Assembly (NCBI RefSeq): GCF_010119545.1
Contig: NZ_JAAEAA010000010.1
Span: 80,872-144,871 of the forward strand
DNA length: 64,000 nt
DNA from: Pontibacter fetidus
GTDB lineage: Bacteria > Bacteroidota > Bacteroidia > Cytophagales > Hymenobacteraceae
Direction of reading: 5' to 3'
The notes under the pieces were generated by a model. That model was not told the origin of the DNA and did not search any database. It saw only the letters and a program-made list of their open reading frames with translations. The translations under genes were made by a program, and so were the position numbers. The first letter of the stretch is position 1. Every line of letters begins with the position of its first letter. Of this stretch, positions 24,591 to 36,157 are shown piece by piece.

Positions 24591-27134
24591 ATGAATCATC
24601 GCTTTCTGAGCATAGTTGGCCTGGCAACGGCAATGGCATTTGCAGGCGGCTGCGCTACCCATAAAGAAGCAACCAACGCCTCAAAAAATAACAAAAGCAC
24701 TAATCAGGCTGCTACGGCAAAAGGCGATGTGCCTGTCTGGGCACCCAAGCAACATGCCTTCAATCCATCCCGGACCAAAGAACATGACCTGCTGCACACT
24801 ACCCTGCGCGTCAGCTTCGACTGGCAGAAACAGCAGCTAAATGGAATAGCCGAGCTTACCTTAAAGCCATACTTTTACCCGCAGAAAACATTAGTGCTGG
24901 ACGCGAAAGGCTTTGATATCCATAGTATAAACCTGATGAAAGGGTATGACGGCACACCGCTGAAGTATACTTATGATGGACAAAAGTTAACGATAGATTT
25001 AGGAAAGACTTATACCCGCGACGACAAGTATACCATTGAGATAGACTATACCGCGAAGCCTAACGAACTGACCTCCGAAGGAAGCGATGCCATCACAGAA
25101 AACAAAGGCATATACTTTATAAACCCACTCCGCCAGGATCCCAATAAGCCAACCCAAATATGGACACAAGGGGAGACCGAAGCAAGCTCTGCCTGGTTTC
25201 CAACTATAGATGCACCTAACGAGCGCATGACGCAGGACATCTACATCAACGTCGATAAGAAATACACCACGCTCTCTAACGGTACATTTATGTCTTCGCG
25301 CCAGAACGCAGATGGCACCAAAACCGAGCATTGGAAACAGGAGCTGCCGCATGCCCCATATCTGGCTATGATGGCCATAGGGGAGTTTGCCGTGATAAAA
25401 GACAAATGGCGTAATCTGGAGGTTAACTATTATGTAGAGCCAGCTTATAAAGGTACAGCCAAAAAGATCTTCGGTAATACTCCGGAAATGATGGAGTTTT
25501 TCTCTAAAAAGTTAGGTGTAAACTACCCGTGGGCAAAGTACTCGCAGGTGGTAGTGCGCGATTTTGTGTCCGGTGCAATGGAAAATACATCCGCCTCCAC
25601 TTTTATGGAAGACCTGCAACTGAATGAGCGCGAACTGCTGGATAAGAACTGGGACAACATCATCGCACACGAGCTCTTTCATCAGTGGTTCGGCGATTAT
25701 GTAACCACAGAGTCGTGGGCCAACCTGCCGTTAAACGAGTCTTTTGCAAACTATAGCGAGTACCTGTGGGCAGAACATAAGTTTGGCGCCGACGAAGCAG
25801 CTTACGCGCAAATGAATGAAATGAGCCAGTACCTGGAGGAAGCACAAACCAAACGGGAGCCGCTTATCCGTTATCGTTATGGTGATAGGGAAGATATGTT
25901 TGACAGTCACTCGTATGCCAAGGGTGGCCGCGTACTGCATATGCTCCGCAAGTATATCGGCGACGAAGCTTTCTTCACTTCCCTTAACCGTTACCTGACG
26001 CAGAATAAATTTACAGATGTAGAAGTAGCGGAACTGCGAATGGCTTTTGAAGAAGTGACCGGCGAGGACCTGATGTGGTTCTTTGACCAATGGTTTATGA
26101 AGCCTGGTCATCCGGAACTTAAAGTAGCACATACCTACCAGAATGGCCAACTCAGCATACAGGTACAACAGTTGCAGGACACGACCTATATGCCTGTTTA
26201 CCGCTTACCACTTAAAGTAGCAGTCTGGACTGGTGGTAAAAGAACAGAACACCCAATCGAGATCACAAAAGCTTCGCAGACGTTTTCCATTCCGGTAGCA
26301 GCACAGCCACAACTGGTTCTATTTGATGGTGATCAGCAACTGTTGGGCGTAATAGAGCATGAAAAATCAGCAGAAGAACTACGCTATCAGTTTTACAACA
26401 GCAAGCAGATGCTGGCAAAGTATGAGGCGCTAAGCAAACTAGGCGAGAACCCGACAGCAGAACTAAAGGTGATACAGGATGCGCTGAAAGATGATTTCTG
26501 GTTTATCCGGAGTATAGCTTTGAATGCGCTGGCAGATGTAAAGCCCGATGCCAACCCGGCTATAGTTGCGCAGGTCGAGCAAATGGCCAGACAAGATAAG
26601 AAAGGCTCGGTAAAAGCGGATGCTATACTTACACTGGCAGGCTGGGGAACGGATAAGTATAAAAGCATATATGATGTAGCCCTGAAAGACAGCTCTTACC
26701 AGGTAGTGGCTGCAGGTATAATTGCGTATGCTGGCACCGGAGCTGAAGATGCCAAGCAGAAGTTAAGTAAGTTTGAGAAAGAGGATAACGAAGAAGTAAC
26801 TATAGCATTATCTTCTTTCTATGCCTTGCAGGGCGGACCCGAAAAGTATAACTGGTTTGTTGATAAGATAAAGACAAGCAAAAGCAGCGGCAAGTATTAC
26901 ATATTGCAAAGCTTCGGGGCATACCTGGCAAGCAATAACAGCACAAACACCCCTGAAACTATAGACTTGTTAACTGATATAGCACAAAATAATAACCTGT
27001 ATTATGTGCGCATGGCAGCCTTCCAGGCCTTAATGGTGATGTCGGACAAGCCGGAGGTGAAAGAAAGATTAGAAAAAATTAAAGCTGCTGAAAAAGATAA
27101 ACGCCTGATAGAGATGTATAAACAGGCATTGTAA
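24591..27134 (+). CDS. M1-family zinc aminopeptidase lipoprotein
   Basis: The protein has 847 residues from the ATG at 24591, chosen because it gives a clean lipoprotein signal peptide (lipobox FAGGC, Cys 21). An in-frame TTG at 24564 would add 9 residues. The M1 core has the exopeptidase motif GAMEN (from about residue 328) and the zinc site HELFHQWFGDYVT (HEXXH from about residue 360) with the downstream Glu in NESFANYSEY. A HEAT-like helical C-terminal region (about 600-847) completes the usual layout. It removes N-terminal residues from peptides, here probably in the periplasm or at the surface. Confidence 0.93.
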   Translation: MNHRFLSIVGLATAMAFAGGCATHKEATNASKNNKSTNQAATAKGDVPVWAPKQHAFNPSRTKEHDLLHTTLRVSFDWQKQQLNGIAELTLKPYFYPQKTLVLDAKGFDIHSINLMKGYDGTPLKYTYDGQKLTIDLGKTYTRDDKYTIEIDYTAKPNELTSEGSDAITENKGIYFINPLRQDPNKPTQIWTQGETEASSAWFPTIDAPNERMTQDIYINVDKKYTTLSNGTFMSSRQNADGTKTEHWKQELPHAPYLAMMAIGEFAVIKDKWRNLEVNYYVEPAYKGTAKKIFGNTPEMMEFFSKKLGVNYPWAKYSQVVVRDFVSGAMENTSASTFMEDLQLNERELLDKNWDNIIAHELFHQWFGDYVTTESWANLPLNESFANYSEYLWAEHKFGADEAAYAQMNEMSQYLEEAQTKREPLIRYRYGDREDMFDSHSYAKGGRVLHMLRKYIGDEAFFTSLNRYLTQNKFTDVEVAELRMAFEEVTGEDLMWFFDQWFMKPGHPELKVAHTYQNGQLSIQVQQLQDTTYMPVYRLPLKVAVWTGGKRTEHPIEITKASQTFSIPVAAQPQLVLFDGDQQLLGVIEHEKSAEELRYQFYNSKQMLAKYEALSKLGENPTAELKVIQDALKDDFWFIRSIALNALADVKPDANPAIVAQVEQMARQDKKGSVKADAILTLAGWGTDKYKSIYDVALKDSSYQVVAAGIIAYAGTGAEDAKQKLSKFEKEDNEEVTIALSSFYALQGGPEKYNWFVDKIKTSKSSGKYYILQSFGAYLASNNSTNTPETIDLLTDIAQNNNLYYVRMAAFQALMVMSDKPEVKERLEKIKAAEKDKRLIEMYKQAL

Positions 27135-27175
27135 AATAGAAGCATCAAATTTTTTGAATTATTTTTGAATGATTA

Positions 27176-27206
27176 TTTGACTGTAATAAAAAAGCGCTTA
27201 ATTTTG
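27176..27206 (+). promoter_or_regulatory. Promoter of the tRNA-tuf cluster (TTTG-N19-TAATTTTG)
   Basis: TTTG at 27176-27179, a 19-base spacer and TAATTTTG at 27199-27206 give a near-consensus Bacteroidota promoter about 72 bases before tRNA-Tyr. Confidence 0.75.
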
Positions 27207-27277
27207 CATCTCCTTAGAACGAACAGCGCATCTGGCGCAAAAGTTTTAAGGAGAAAAGCTGATTAATTTTAGCGTTT

Positions 27278-27361
27278 GGGGAGATTCCAGAGCGGCCAAA
27301 TGGGACGGACTGTAACTCCGTTGTTGTAATGACTTCGCAGGTTCGAATCCTGCTCTCCCCA
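27278..27361 (+). tRNA. tRNA-Tyr (anticodon GTA)
   Basis: The 84-nt gene is class II, with a long variable arm. Acceptor arms GGGGAGA and TCTCCCC pair fully, the anticodon loop reads CTGTAAC and the T loop GGTTCGAATCC. CCA is not encoded. Confidence 0.95.
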
Positions 27362-27439
27362 CAAACTGAATGATTGAGTAAATGAATGGAACGTAATTTT
27401 GTTTGCTCCTTCACTTATTCAATCATTTAAAGTTTTAAA

Positions 27440-27512
27440 GCGGGAGTAGCTCAGTTGGTAGAGCGATAGCCTTCCAAGCTATAGGCCGCGAGTTCGACCC
27501 TCGTCTCCCGCT
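27440..27512 (+). tRNA. tRNA-Gly (anticodon TCC)
   Basis: Acceptor GCGGGAG pairs with CTCCCGC. The anticodon loop reads CTTCCAA and the T loop AGTTCGACCCT. CCA is not encoded. Confidence 0.95.
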
Positions 27513-27550
27513 CAATAGAACAGATTTTAAATCTTACGGGTTTTTGCAGG

Positions 27551-27581
27551 AAGGAATTTCATGTATATGGATTTCCTTTTT
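27551..27581 (+). terminator. Possible terminator or attenuator between tRNA-Gly and tRNA-Thr
   Basis: AAGGAATTTCAT and ATGGATTTCCTT form a 12-bp stem with one mismatch, a short loop and a following T run. No promoter is seen between this hairpin and tRNA-Thr, so it may only partly stop transcription into tuf. Confidence 0.4.
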
Positions 27582-27612
27582 AGTATAACTTAAGATTTAG
27601 GAAAGTGTAAAA

Positions 27613-27684
27613 GCCGACGTAGCTCAGGGGTAGAGTACTTCCTTGGTAAGGAAGGGGTCGTGGGTTCAATTCCCATCGTTGGCT
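27613..27684 (+). tRNA. tRNA-Thr (anticodon GGT)
   Basis: Acceptor GCCGACG pairs with CGTTGGC with one G-T pair. The anticodon loop is TTGGTAA and the T loop GGTTCAATTCC. It is followed 68 bases later by tuf. Confidence 0.93.
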
Positions 27685-27752
27685 CTAAGTCTGTTCGTGT
27701 TAAAGAGCACAACTTAAACTTAAACGTTTTAACCTTAATTTTATATCATACA

Positions 27753-28940
<1,188 letters not shown>

Positions 28941-28954
28941 TTATACTTAAGCAG

Positions 28955-28993
28955 CCCGTTCCTGATAATAAAATTGGGAACGGGTTTGTTTTT
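28955..28993 (+). terminator. Terminator of tuf
   Basis: CCCGTTCC and GGAACGGG form the stem, followed by TTTGTTTTT. The TTTG of this tail coincides with the -33 element of the next promoter. Confidence 0.8.
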
Positions 28994-29015
28994 AAAAAAC
29001 AATTGAATAAATTTG
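28985..29015 (+). promoter_or_regulatory. Promoter of tRNA-Trp/secE/nusG (TTTG-N19-TAAATTTG)
   Basis: TTTG at 28985-28988, a 19-base spacer and TAAATTTG at 29008-29015. The -33 element lies inside the T tail of the tuf terminator. Confidence 0.75.
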
Positions 29016-29047
29016 CACTCCATTTCAATAATGAAGTGCATTTTTTT

Positions 29048-29120
29048 ACGGGTGTAGCTCAATTGGTAGAGTAGTGGTCTCCAAAACCATTGGCTGGGAG
29101 TTCGAGTCTCTCCACCCGTG
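29048..29120 (+). tRNA. tRNA-Trp (anticodon CCA)
   Basis: Acceptor ACGGGTG pairs with CACCCGT. The anticodon loop reads CTCCAAA and the T loop AGTTCGAGTCT. It lies 29 bases before secE and is probably co-transcribed with it. Confidence 0.95.
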
Positions 29121-29149
29121 CAAGTTTAATAACTCAGGCATTTAATACG

Positions 29150-29341
29150 ATGAGCAACGTTAAAGACTACATAAACGGAACGGTAGAAGAAATGAGAGAC
29201 AAAGTCTCTTGGCCTACCTTTAAAGAGTTACAGAATAGCTCTGTGCTGGTATTGATAGGTTCTTTAGTTTTTGCTCTAGTAGTAGGTGCAATGGACTTTG
29301 TTTTTGATTCATCGCTAACATGGTTCTACAACCAGTTTTAA
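29150..29341 (+). CDS. secE: Preprotein translocase subunit SecE
   Basis: The protein has 63 residues. An amphipathic N-terminal helix with the conserved EMRDKVSWPTFKEL is followed by one membrane helix (about residues 31-52). It stabilises SecY in the inner-membrane channel. The start is the ATG at 29150 (MSNVKDYING); the frame extends back into tRNA-Trp but that part is not coding. It is followed by nusG after 9 bases, the classical arrangement. Confidence 0.95.
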   Translation: MSNVKDYINGTVEEMRDKVSWPTFKELQNSSVLVLIGSLVFALVVGAMDFVFDSSLTWFYNQF

Positions 29342-29350
29342 TAAGAAGCA

Positions 29351-29908
29351 ATGGCTGATTTAAAATGGTATGTAGTACGCGCCGTTAGTGGGCAGGAGAA
29401 AAAAGCAAAAGCATATCTCGAAAACGAGATATTACGCCACAACCTGGGTGAGTATGTGCCGCAAGTTTTGATACCTGCTGAGAAGGTGTATGAAATGCGT
29501 GGTGGTAAAAAAAGAATCAGAGAAAGAAATTTCTTTCCTGGTTATGTACTTGTAAATGCTGACCTAAGCCACGGCGAGGCGGAACACCTGATTATCAGTA
29601 CGCCAGGTGTTATTGGTTTCCTTGGTTCGGGTACAGGAGATGCAAGCAAAAAGCCAGTTCCACTTCGTCCGGGAGAAGTAAACAGAATACTGGGTACTGT
29701 AGACGAAGCCGAAGAGCAAGCTGAAATACTGGATACACCATTTATAGTTGGAGAAACTGTAAAAGTAATGGATGGTCCGTTCAGCGGCTTCTCAGGTACT
29801 GTGGAAGAGGTGTTTGAAGAGCGTAAGAAGCTTAATGTTATGGTGAAAATATTCGGAAGAAATACACCAGTTGAGCTGAATTACATGCAAGTAGAAAAAG
29901 AATCGTAG
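29351..29908 (+). CDS. nusG: Transcription termination/antitermination factor NusG
   Basis: The protein has 185 residues. The NGN domain begins KWYVVRAVSGQEKKAKAYLE; a KOW domain lies at the C-terminus (VGETVKVMDGPFSGFSGTV). It binds RNA polymerase to influence elongation and links it to Rho or the ribosome. It has the standard position between secE and rplK. Confidence 0.97.
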   Translation: MADLKWYVVRAVSGQEKKAKAYLENEILRHNLGEYVPQVLIPAEKVYEMRGGKKRIRERNFFPGYVLVNADLSHGEAEHLIISTPGVIGFLGSGTGDASKKPVPLRPGEVNRILGTVDEAEEQAEILDTPFIVGETVKVMDGPFSGFSGTVEEVFEERKKLNVMVKIFGRNTPVELNYMQVEKES

Positions 29909-29918
29909 TAAATAAATA

Positions 29919-30362
29919 ATGGCAAAGGAAATTAAAGGTTATCTGAAACTTCAGATAAAGGGAGGTGCCGCGAATCCATCGCCACCGGTTGGACCTGCAC
30001 TTGGTTCTAAAGGTCTAAACATCATGGAATTCTGTAAGCAGTTTAATGCCAGAACCCAGGATAAACCAGGCCAGGTGTTACCAGTATTGATTACAATGTA
30101 CGCAGATAAGTCCTTCGACTTCGTTGTTAAGACGCCACCTGCTCCTGTATTGTTAATGGATGCTGCTAAAATTAAGGGAGGTTCAAAAGAGCCAAACCGT
30201 AACAAAGTAGGTTCAGTTACTTGGGACCAGGTAAAGGAGATCGCAGAATTGAAAATGCCTGATCTGAATGCATTCAAACTGGAGTCTGCCATGAGAATGG
30301 TAGCAGGTACAGCGAGAAGCATGGGTATTACAGTTTCTGGTACTGCTCCGTGGAAAGAATAA
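29919..30362 (+). CDS. rplK: 50S ribosomal protein L11
   Basis: The protein has 147 residues. The N-terminal domain has [20 protein letters not shown], the thiostrepton-sensitive region; the C-terminal rRNA-binding domain ends [12 protein letters not shown]. It is part of the GTPase-associated centre. It starts 10 bases after nusG. Confidence 0.98.
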   Translation: MAKEIKGYLKLQIKGGAANPSPPVGPALGSKGLNIMEFCKQFNARTQDKPGQVLPVLITMYADKSFDFVVKTPPAPVLLMDAAKIKGGSKEPNRNKVGSVTWDQVKEIAELKMPDLNAFKLESAMRMVAGTARSMGITVSGTAPWKE

Positions 30363-30378
30363 TAACAGTTAGAGGATA

Positions 30379-31071
30379 ATGGCGAAGATATCAAAAAATA
30401 GGAAAGCGGCCTTAGCTAAGGCTGACCTAACAAAAGAGTATTCTTTGACAGATGCAGCCTCAGTTGTAAAAGATATCACTTTTACAAAGTTTGATGCTTC
30501 TGTTGATATAGATGTACGCTTAGGAGTTGACCCTCGCAAGGCAGACCAGATGGTACGTGGTATAGTTACCCTTCCGCATGGTACTGGTAAAGAGGTTAGA
30601 GTGCTGGCACTAGTAACACCTGACAAAGAGCAGGAAGCGAAAGATGCAGGTGCTGATTTTGTAGGTCTTGATGACTATATTCAGAAGATCGAAAAAGGCT
30701 GGACAGATGTGGATGTGATTATCACTATGCCTGCTGTAATGGCTAAAGTTGGTCGTTTAGGTAGAGTATTAGGTCCTCGTAACCTGATGCCAAACCCTAA
30801 GTCTGGCACAGTTACTCAGGATGTAGCGAAAGCTGTAAAAGAAGTAAAAGCAGGTAAGATCGACTTCAAAGTTGACAAGACTGGTATCATTCACACAAGT
30901 GTTGGTAAAGTGTCTTTCACACCAGAGCAGATCGCTGCAAACGCTGCAGAAGTAATTGCTACACTCAACCGTCTGAAGCCATCTTCAGCGAAAGGAACTT
31001 ACATAAAGAGCATAACATTGTCTAGCACAATGAGCCCGGCCGTAATTGTTGATAAGAACGCAACTATCTAA
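30379..31071 (+). CDS. rplA: 50S ribosomal protein L1
   Basis: The protein has 230 residues. The family signature lies in [20 protein letters not shown]. It forms the L1 stalk that guides deacylated tRNA out of the ribosome, and in many bacteria it represses its own operon. A weak AGAGGA lies before the ATG. Confidence 0.98.
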   Translation: MAKISKNRKAALAKADLTKEYSLTDAASVVKDITFTKFDASVDIDVRLGVDPRKADQMVRGIVTLPHGTGKEVRVLALVTPDKEQEAKDAGADFVGLDDYIQKIEKGWTDVDVIITMPAVMAKVGRLGRVLGPRNLMPNPKSGTVTQDVAKAVKEVKAGKIDFKVDKTGIIHTSVGKVSFTPEQIAANAAEVIATLNRLKPSSAKGTYIKSITLSSTMSPAVIVDKNATI

Positions 31072-31075
31072 GAAA

Positions 31076-31600
31076 ATGACCAGGGAAGAAAAAGAGATAA
31101 TTGTACAAGACCTGAGCGAAAAGTTAGCAAACACTAGCTATTTCTATATCACTGATGCTTCTACTATGACAGTTGCAAGTATCAACCAATTCAGGAGAAT
31201 GGCTTTCGATAGAGGCCTGGAATACAAAGTTTACAAGAACACATTAATTAAGAAAGCTTTAGATACTTTGGACGCTGATACATCTGCACTTGCAGAAGTA
31301 TTAAAAGGTTCTTCAGGTATCCTGTTTTCTACTGAGTCAGGCAATGCTCCGGCAAAGCTTATCAAAGACTTTAGGAAAAAAGGTCACACGCTTCCACTTT
31401 TAAAGGGTGCCTTTATTGATAGCGGTATTTATGTTGGCGAAAACCAGCTAGATACATTATCAACAATCAAGTCTAAGTTTGAGCTGATCGCTGATGTAAT
31501 TGCATTACTTCAGTCTCCTGCTAAGAATGTTATTTCTGGCCTTCAGGGTGGTGGTAACAAACTTGCCGGAATTCTTAAAACTCTATCTGAAAAAGAATAA
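31076..31600 (+). CDS. rplJ: 50S ribosomal protein L10
   Basis: The protein has 174 residues from MTREEKEIIVQDLSEKLAN. Its frame runs back into rplA (to 31046), but the family N-terminus begins at the ATG at 31076, 4 bases after the rplA stop. It anchors L7/L12 dimers to the ribosome through its C-terminal helix. Confidence 0.97.
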   Translation: MTREEKEIIVQDLSEKLANTSYFYITDASTMTVASINQFRRMAFDRGLEYKVYKNTLIKKALDTLDADTSALAEVLKGSSGILFSTESGNAPAKLIKDFRKKGHTLPLLKGAFIDSGIYVGENQLDTLSTIKSKFELIADVIALLQSPAKNVISGLQGGGNKLAGILKTLSEKE

Positions 31601-31645
31601 TTTTTTAAAAACGTAATCAATAAGTAACTTTTAATTTCAATAAAA

Positions 31646-32026
31646 ATGGCAGATTTAAAAGCATTCGCTGAGCAGTTAGTAAACTTAACTGTGAAAGAAG
31701 TTAACGAACTAGCTACAATCCTTAAGGACGAATACGGTATCGAGCCAGCTGCTGCTGCTCCAGTAATGGTTGCTGGTGGTGGTGCTGCTGAAGGTGGAGC
31801 TGCTGCAGAAGAAAAAACTTCTTTTGACGTAATCCTTAAATCAGCAGGTGCATCTAAACTAGCAGTTGTTAAACTTGTTAAAGAACTTACAGGTCTTGGC
31901 CTGAAAGAAGCTAAAGAAGTAGTTGATGCTGCTCCGAAGCCTCTTAAAGAAGGTGTAGCTAAAGACGAAGCAGAATCACTGAAGAAAGCTTTAGAAGAAG
32001 CTGGTGCTGAAGTGGAGATCAAATAA
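31646..32026 (+). CDS. rplL: 50S ribosomal protein L7/L12
   Basis: The protein has 126 residues. The N-terminal dimerisation helix is joined by an Ala/Gly hinge (about residues 36-55) to a C-terminal domain with [19 protein letters not shown]. It is the multi-copy stalk protein that recruits translation GTPases. Confidence 0.98.
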   Translation: MADLKAFAEQLVNLTVKEVNELATILKDEYGIEPAAAAPVMVAGGGAAEGGAAAEEKTSFDVILKSAGASKLAVVKLVKELTGLGLKEAKEVVDAAPKPLKEGVAKDEAESLKKALEEAGAEVEIK

Positions 32027-32049
32027 TCTCACTTTATCAACATATCGAG

Positions 32050-32089
32050 AACAGGTAGACCTGGCGGATTAGTCAGGTCTTTTCCTGTT
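32050..32089 (+). promoter_or_regulatory. Nested hairpin between rplL and rpoB
   Basis: AACAGG-TAGACCTG and CAGGTCT-TTT-CCTGTT form a two-tier stem in the 152-base rplL-rpoB spacer. It lacks a proper terminal T run. It could be a partial attenuator or an RNA-processing site lowering rpoBC expression relative to rplJL, as in other bacteria; that role is inferred. Confidence 0.5.
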
Positions 32090-32178
32090 TGTATACGGAT
32101 TCAAATATGAATCCTTTTTTTGCCAATAGCTAAGCGTAGCTTTGGTAGCTCGGAACTTATTGTAAACGTTAAATTTCC

Positions 32179-35100
32179 ATGGCCTTGGCTAAGAATAAAA
32201 CGACAGAGCGTATAAATTTTGCCTCTATCACTCCGGTAATAGACTATCCTGACTTCTTAGATGTTCAGTTACAGTCGTTCCGTGACTTCTTTCAGTTGGA
32301 AACAGCAGCTGAAAATAGAGCACAGGAAGGTTTGTTCAAAGTATTTGCTGAGAACTTCCCGATCTCCGATTCGCGTGAGAACTTCGTTCTGGAGTTCATT
32401 GACTATCACGTTGATCCCCCTAAATATTCTGTAGATGAAAGTATTGACAGAGGATTAACTTATTCTGTTCCACTTAAAGCTAAACTTCGTCTTATCTGTA
32501 ATGATGAGGATAACGAGGACTTTGAGACGATCGAGCAGGAAGTTTTCCTGGGTAATATACCATACATGACTGAGAAAGGCTCCTTTGTTATCAATGGGGC
32601 TGAACGTGTTATAGTATCTCAGTTGCACAGATCTCCAGGTGTATTCTTTGCTCAGAGCAAGCATACTAACGGTACTAAACTATATTCTGCCAGAATTATT
32701 CCTTTTAAAGGTTCTTGGGTTGAATTCGCAACAGACGTTAATAACGTAATGTATGCATATATCGACCGTAAGAAGAAGTTCCCGGTAACAACACTTCTAC
32801 GTGCCATAGGCTACGGAACAGACAAGGATATACTTGACCTGTTCGGTTTATCGGAAGAAGTGCCTGCGAACAAAACAAACCTTAAAAATGCGGTTGGTAG
32901 AAAGTTAGCTGCCCGTGTATTAAAGACATGGACAGAAGACTTTGTAGATGAAGATACTGGTGAAGTAGTTTCTATTGACCGTAACGAGGTATTACTGGAG
33001 CGTGATTCTGAGATAACGGCAGATGATATCAATGTTATAGTTGACTCAGGTGTTAAGTCAGTTGTGTTACACCGTGAGAATGTAAACATTGCTGATTACG
33101 CCATCATCTATAATACACTCCAGAAAGATAACTCAAACTCAGAGCAGGAAGCAGTAGAGCAGATCTACCGTCAGTTGCGTAACACTGAAGCGCCAGACGT
33201 AGAGACAGCCCGTGATATTATCCAGAAGCTATTCTTCTCTGATAAGCGTTATGACCTAGGCGAAGTTGGACGTTACAGAATCAACAAAAAGCTAGGTAAA
33301 GATACTAACTGGGAAGCGAAGGTATTAACGAATGACGATATCGTTCTGATCGTTAAGTATCTGATCGGCTTGATCAACTCGAGAGCGGTAGTGGATGATA
33401 TTGACCACTTGAGTAACCGTCGTGTAAGAACAGTAGGTGAGCAGTTATATGCACAATTTGGTGTAGGTCTGGCACGTATGGCCAGAACCATCAAAGAGCG
33501 TATGAACGTTCGAGATAACGAAGACTTCAAGCCGGTTGATCTGATCAACGCGCGTACACTTTCTTCTGTGATCAACTCGTTCTTCGGTACAAACCAGCTT
33601 TCTCAGTTCATGGACCAGACGAACCCGCTGGCAGAGGTGACGCATAAGCGTCGAGTATCTGCACTGGGGCCAGGTGGTCTTTCTAGAGAGCGTGCCGGTT
33701 TCGAGGTACGTGACGTTCACTATACACACTACGGTCGCCTTTGTACTATCGAGACTCCTGAAGGTCCGAACATTGGTCTGATCTCTTCACTATGCGTTCA
33801 TGCCCGAGTAAACCACATGGGCTTTATCGAAACACCTTATCGTAAGGTAGTTGACGGTATAGTTAACGTGGCCGGTGAAGTAGAATACCTGACTGCTGAG
33901 GAAGAAGATACGCACCACATTGCTCAGGCTAACGCTGTGATCGATGAGAAAGGTAACTTCATCAACGATAGAGTAAAAGGTAGATTCGAAGGTGACTTCC
34001 CAGTAGAGGAACCATCTACTTATACATACATGGACATCGCGCCAAACCAGATTGTTTCTGTAGCGGCTTCAATGATTCCATTCCTTGAGCACGATGATGC
34101 TAACCGTGCCCTGATGGGTTCGAATATGCAGCGCCAGGCAGTTCCACTTCTGAAGCCACAGGCTCCTATAGTTGGTACAGGTCTGGAAGGAAGAGCAGCC
34201 ATTGACTCAAGAGCGCTGGTTATAGCTGAAGGCGACGGTGTAATTGATTTCGTAGACTCAACTAAGATCGTTGTTAAATACGACCTTACCGATGAAGAGA
34301 AACTGGTTTCATTCGATGCTGAATATGTAACTTATAAACTGATCAAATTCCGCAGAACTAACCAGGACACATGCATCAACCTGACTCCTCTTGTGAGAAC
34401 AGGCCAGCGTGTAACTAAAGGTCAGCCATTGTGCGAAGGTTATGCAACTAACGATGGTGAACTAGCACTAGGCCGTAACTTACAGGTTGCGTTCATGCCT
34501 TGGCAAGGTTATAACTTTGAGGATGCGATCGTTATTTCTGAAAAAGTAGTACGCGATGACGTATTTACTTCTATTCACATTGAGGAGTTTGAACTGGAAG
34601 TTCGTGAAACGAAACGTGGTGAAGAAGAATTAACTTCTGAGATACCGAACGTTAGCGAAGAGGCAGTTCGTAACCTGGATGAGAATGGTATCATCAGAAT
34701 AGGTGCTGAAGTTAAAGAAGGAGACATTCTGATTGGTAAGATCACTCCTAAAGGGGAAACTGATCCGACTCCAGAAGAAAAACTTCTTCGTGCCATCTTC
34801 GGTGATAAAGCCGGTGATGTGAAAGATGCTTCGCTTAAGGCGCCTCCATCACTGAATGGTGTTGTTATTGAAACTAAGTTGTTCTCTCGTCCTAAGAAGG
34901 ATAAAAACCTTAGAGCAAAATCTAAGAAAGAGGTTGAAGAACTTAAGGTTAAATATTCAAGAGACCTAATCGCTATTAAAAATGTAATGGTTGATAAACT
35001 AGTTGACTTACTGGAAGGTAAGACGACACAGGGTATCAAGCACAAGTTTGGCGATGAGATCTTAACAAAAGGTTCTAAGTTCAGCAGAAAGAACATCGTA

Positions 35101-36057
35101 GAAGCTTTATTCCCTGAGAAGAATCCTTACAAGGATGAAAGCAACTATGCCGTTCCGGAAGAAGTGAATATGTTCAAGGATCTGATCCTTGAGAACTGGA
35201 CAAGCGACGAAAAAACCAACAACATGCTATTGGAGTTGGTGAAGAACTATACCAAGCGTCGTAATATCATTTCAGCACACTTTAAGCGTGAACGTTTCAC
35301 ACTGGAAGTAGGAGATGAGTTACCGGCAGGTATCGTGCAACTGGCTAAAGTTTACATCGCGAAGAAGCGCAAGCTGAAAGTAGGTGATAAGATGGCTGGT
35401 CGTCACGGTAACAAAGGTATAGTTGCCCGTATCGTTCGCGACGAAGATATGCCATTCCTGGAAGATGGAACTCCGATGGACATTGTGCTTAACCCGCTTG
35501 GTGTACCTTCGAGGATGAACATCGGTCAGATCTATGAAACTGTACTTGGATGGGCTGGTTTAAGATTAGGTCGTAAATACGCGACTCCAATCTTCGACGG
35601 TGCTTCAGAAGAGCAGGTTTCTGCCGAGTTGACAGAAGCAGGGCTGCCAAGATTTGGTAGAACTTATCTATTCGATGGTTTGTCTGGTGATAGATTCGAC
35701 CAGCCGGTAACAGTGGGTGTAATCTACATGCTGAAACTAGGTCACTTAGTTGATGATAAGATGCACGCTCGTTCTATCGGACCATACTCATTGATTACGC
35801 AGCAGCCATTGGGTGGTAAAGCCCAGTTTGGTGGTCAGCGTTTCGGTGAGATGGAGGTGTGGGCACTGGAAGCCTTCGGTGCTTCTAACGTGCTGCAGGA
35901 AATACTTACAGTTAAATCGGATGACGTTATCGGCCGTGCGAAAGCTTATGAAGCGATTGTAAAAGGCGATGTGTTGCCAAAACCAAATATCCCGGAATCA
36001 TTCAACGTATTGATTCACGAATTAAGAGGTCTGGCATTAGAGATAACGTTGGAGTAA
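32179..36057 (+). CDS. rpoB: RNA polymerase beta subunit
   Basis: The protein has 1292 residues. The rifampicin-binding cluster reads [20 protein letters not shown] with downstream [13 protein letters not shown], the wild-type sensitive form at the usual positions. The active-site region has [18 protein letters not shown], and the C-terminus has the clamp anchor [20 protein letters not shown]. Together with beta-prime it forms the catalytic core. The gene contains four TATAGTT words, all spelling Ile-Val with the rare ATA codon. Confidence 0.99.
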   Translation: MALAKNKTTERINFASITPVIDYPDFLDVQLQSFRDFFQLETAAENRAQEGLFKVFAENFPISDSRENFVLEFIDYHVDPPKYSVDESIDRGLTYSVPLKAKLRLICNDEDNEDFETIEQEVFLGNIPYMTEKGSFVINGAERVIVSQLHRSPGVFFAQSKHTNGTKLYSARIIPFKGSWVEFATDVNNVMYAYIDRKKKFPVTTLLRAIGYGTDKDILDLFGLSEEVPANKTNLKNAVGRKLAARVLKTWTEDFVDEDTGEVVSIDRNEVLLERDSEITADDINVIVDSGVKSVVLHRENVNIADYAIIYNTLQKDNSNSEQEAVEQIYRQLRNTEAPDVETARDIIQKLFFSDKRYDLGEVGRYRINKKLGKDTNWEAKVLTNDDIVLIVKYLIGLINSRAVVDDIDHLSNRRVRTVGEQLYAQFGVGLARMARTIKERMNVRDNEDFKPVDLINARTLSSVINSFFGTNQLSQFMDQTNPLAEVTHKRRVSALGPGGLSRERAGFEVRDVHYTHYGRLCTIETPEGPNIGLISSLCVHARVNHMGFIETPYRKVVDGIVNVAGEVEYLTAEEEDTHHIAQANAVIDEKGNFINDRVKGRFEGDFPVEEPSTYTYMDIAPNQIVSVAASMIPFLEHDDANRALMGSNMQRQAVPLLKPQAPIVGTGLEGRAAIDSRALVIAEGDGVIDFVDSTKIVVKYDLTDEEKLVSFDAEYVTYKLIKFRRTNQDTCINLTPLVRTGQRVTKGQPLCEGYATNDGELALGRNLQVAFMPWQGYNFEDAIVISEKVVRDDVFTSIHIEEFELEVRETKRGEEELTSEIPNVSEEAVRNLDENGIIRIGAEVKEGDILIGKITPKGETDPTPEEKLLRAIFGDKAGDVKDASLKAPPSLNGVVIETKLFSRPKKDKNLRAKSKKEVEELKVKYSRDLIAIKNVMVDKLVDLLEGKTTQGIKHKFGDEILTKGSKFSRKNIVEALFPEKNPYKDESNYAVPEEVNMFKDLILENWTSDEKTNNMLLELVKNYTKRRNIISAHFKRERFTLEVGDELPAGIVQLAKVYIAKKRKLKVGDKMAGRHGNKGIVARIVRDEDMPFLEDGTPMDIVLNPLGVPSRMNIGQIYETVLGWAGLRLGRKYATPIFDGASEEQVSAELTEAGLPRFGRTYLFDGLSGDRFDQPVTVGVIYMLKLGHLVDDKMHARSIGPYSLITQQPLGGKAQFGGQRFGEMEVWALEAFGASNVLQEILTVKSDDVIGRAKAYEAIVKGDVLPKPNIPESFNVLIHELRGLALEITLE

Positions 36058-36067
36058 TAAAGTACAG

Positions 36068-36091
36068 GCGCTCTGGAGAAATCCGGAGCGC
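36068..36091 (+). promoter_or_regulatory. Hairpin in the rpoB-rpoC spacer
   Basis: GCGCTC-T-GG and CC-G-GAGCGC form a 9-bp stem with one mismatch around a 6-base loop. No T run follows, so it is probably an mRNA stability or processing structure and not a terminator. Confidence 0.45.
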
Positions 36092-36157
36092 TTAACTTAC
36101 TTTATAAAAACGCATAGCTGTAAAGCAAATAAGTTGTATCGATATTATTAGAATAAT

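Noticed and set aside
27660..27752. N-terminal extension of the EF-Tu frame into tRNA-Thr
   Set aside because: The family start MAKETF is at 27753, and the extension is non-coding tRNA sequence.
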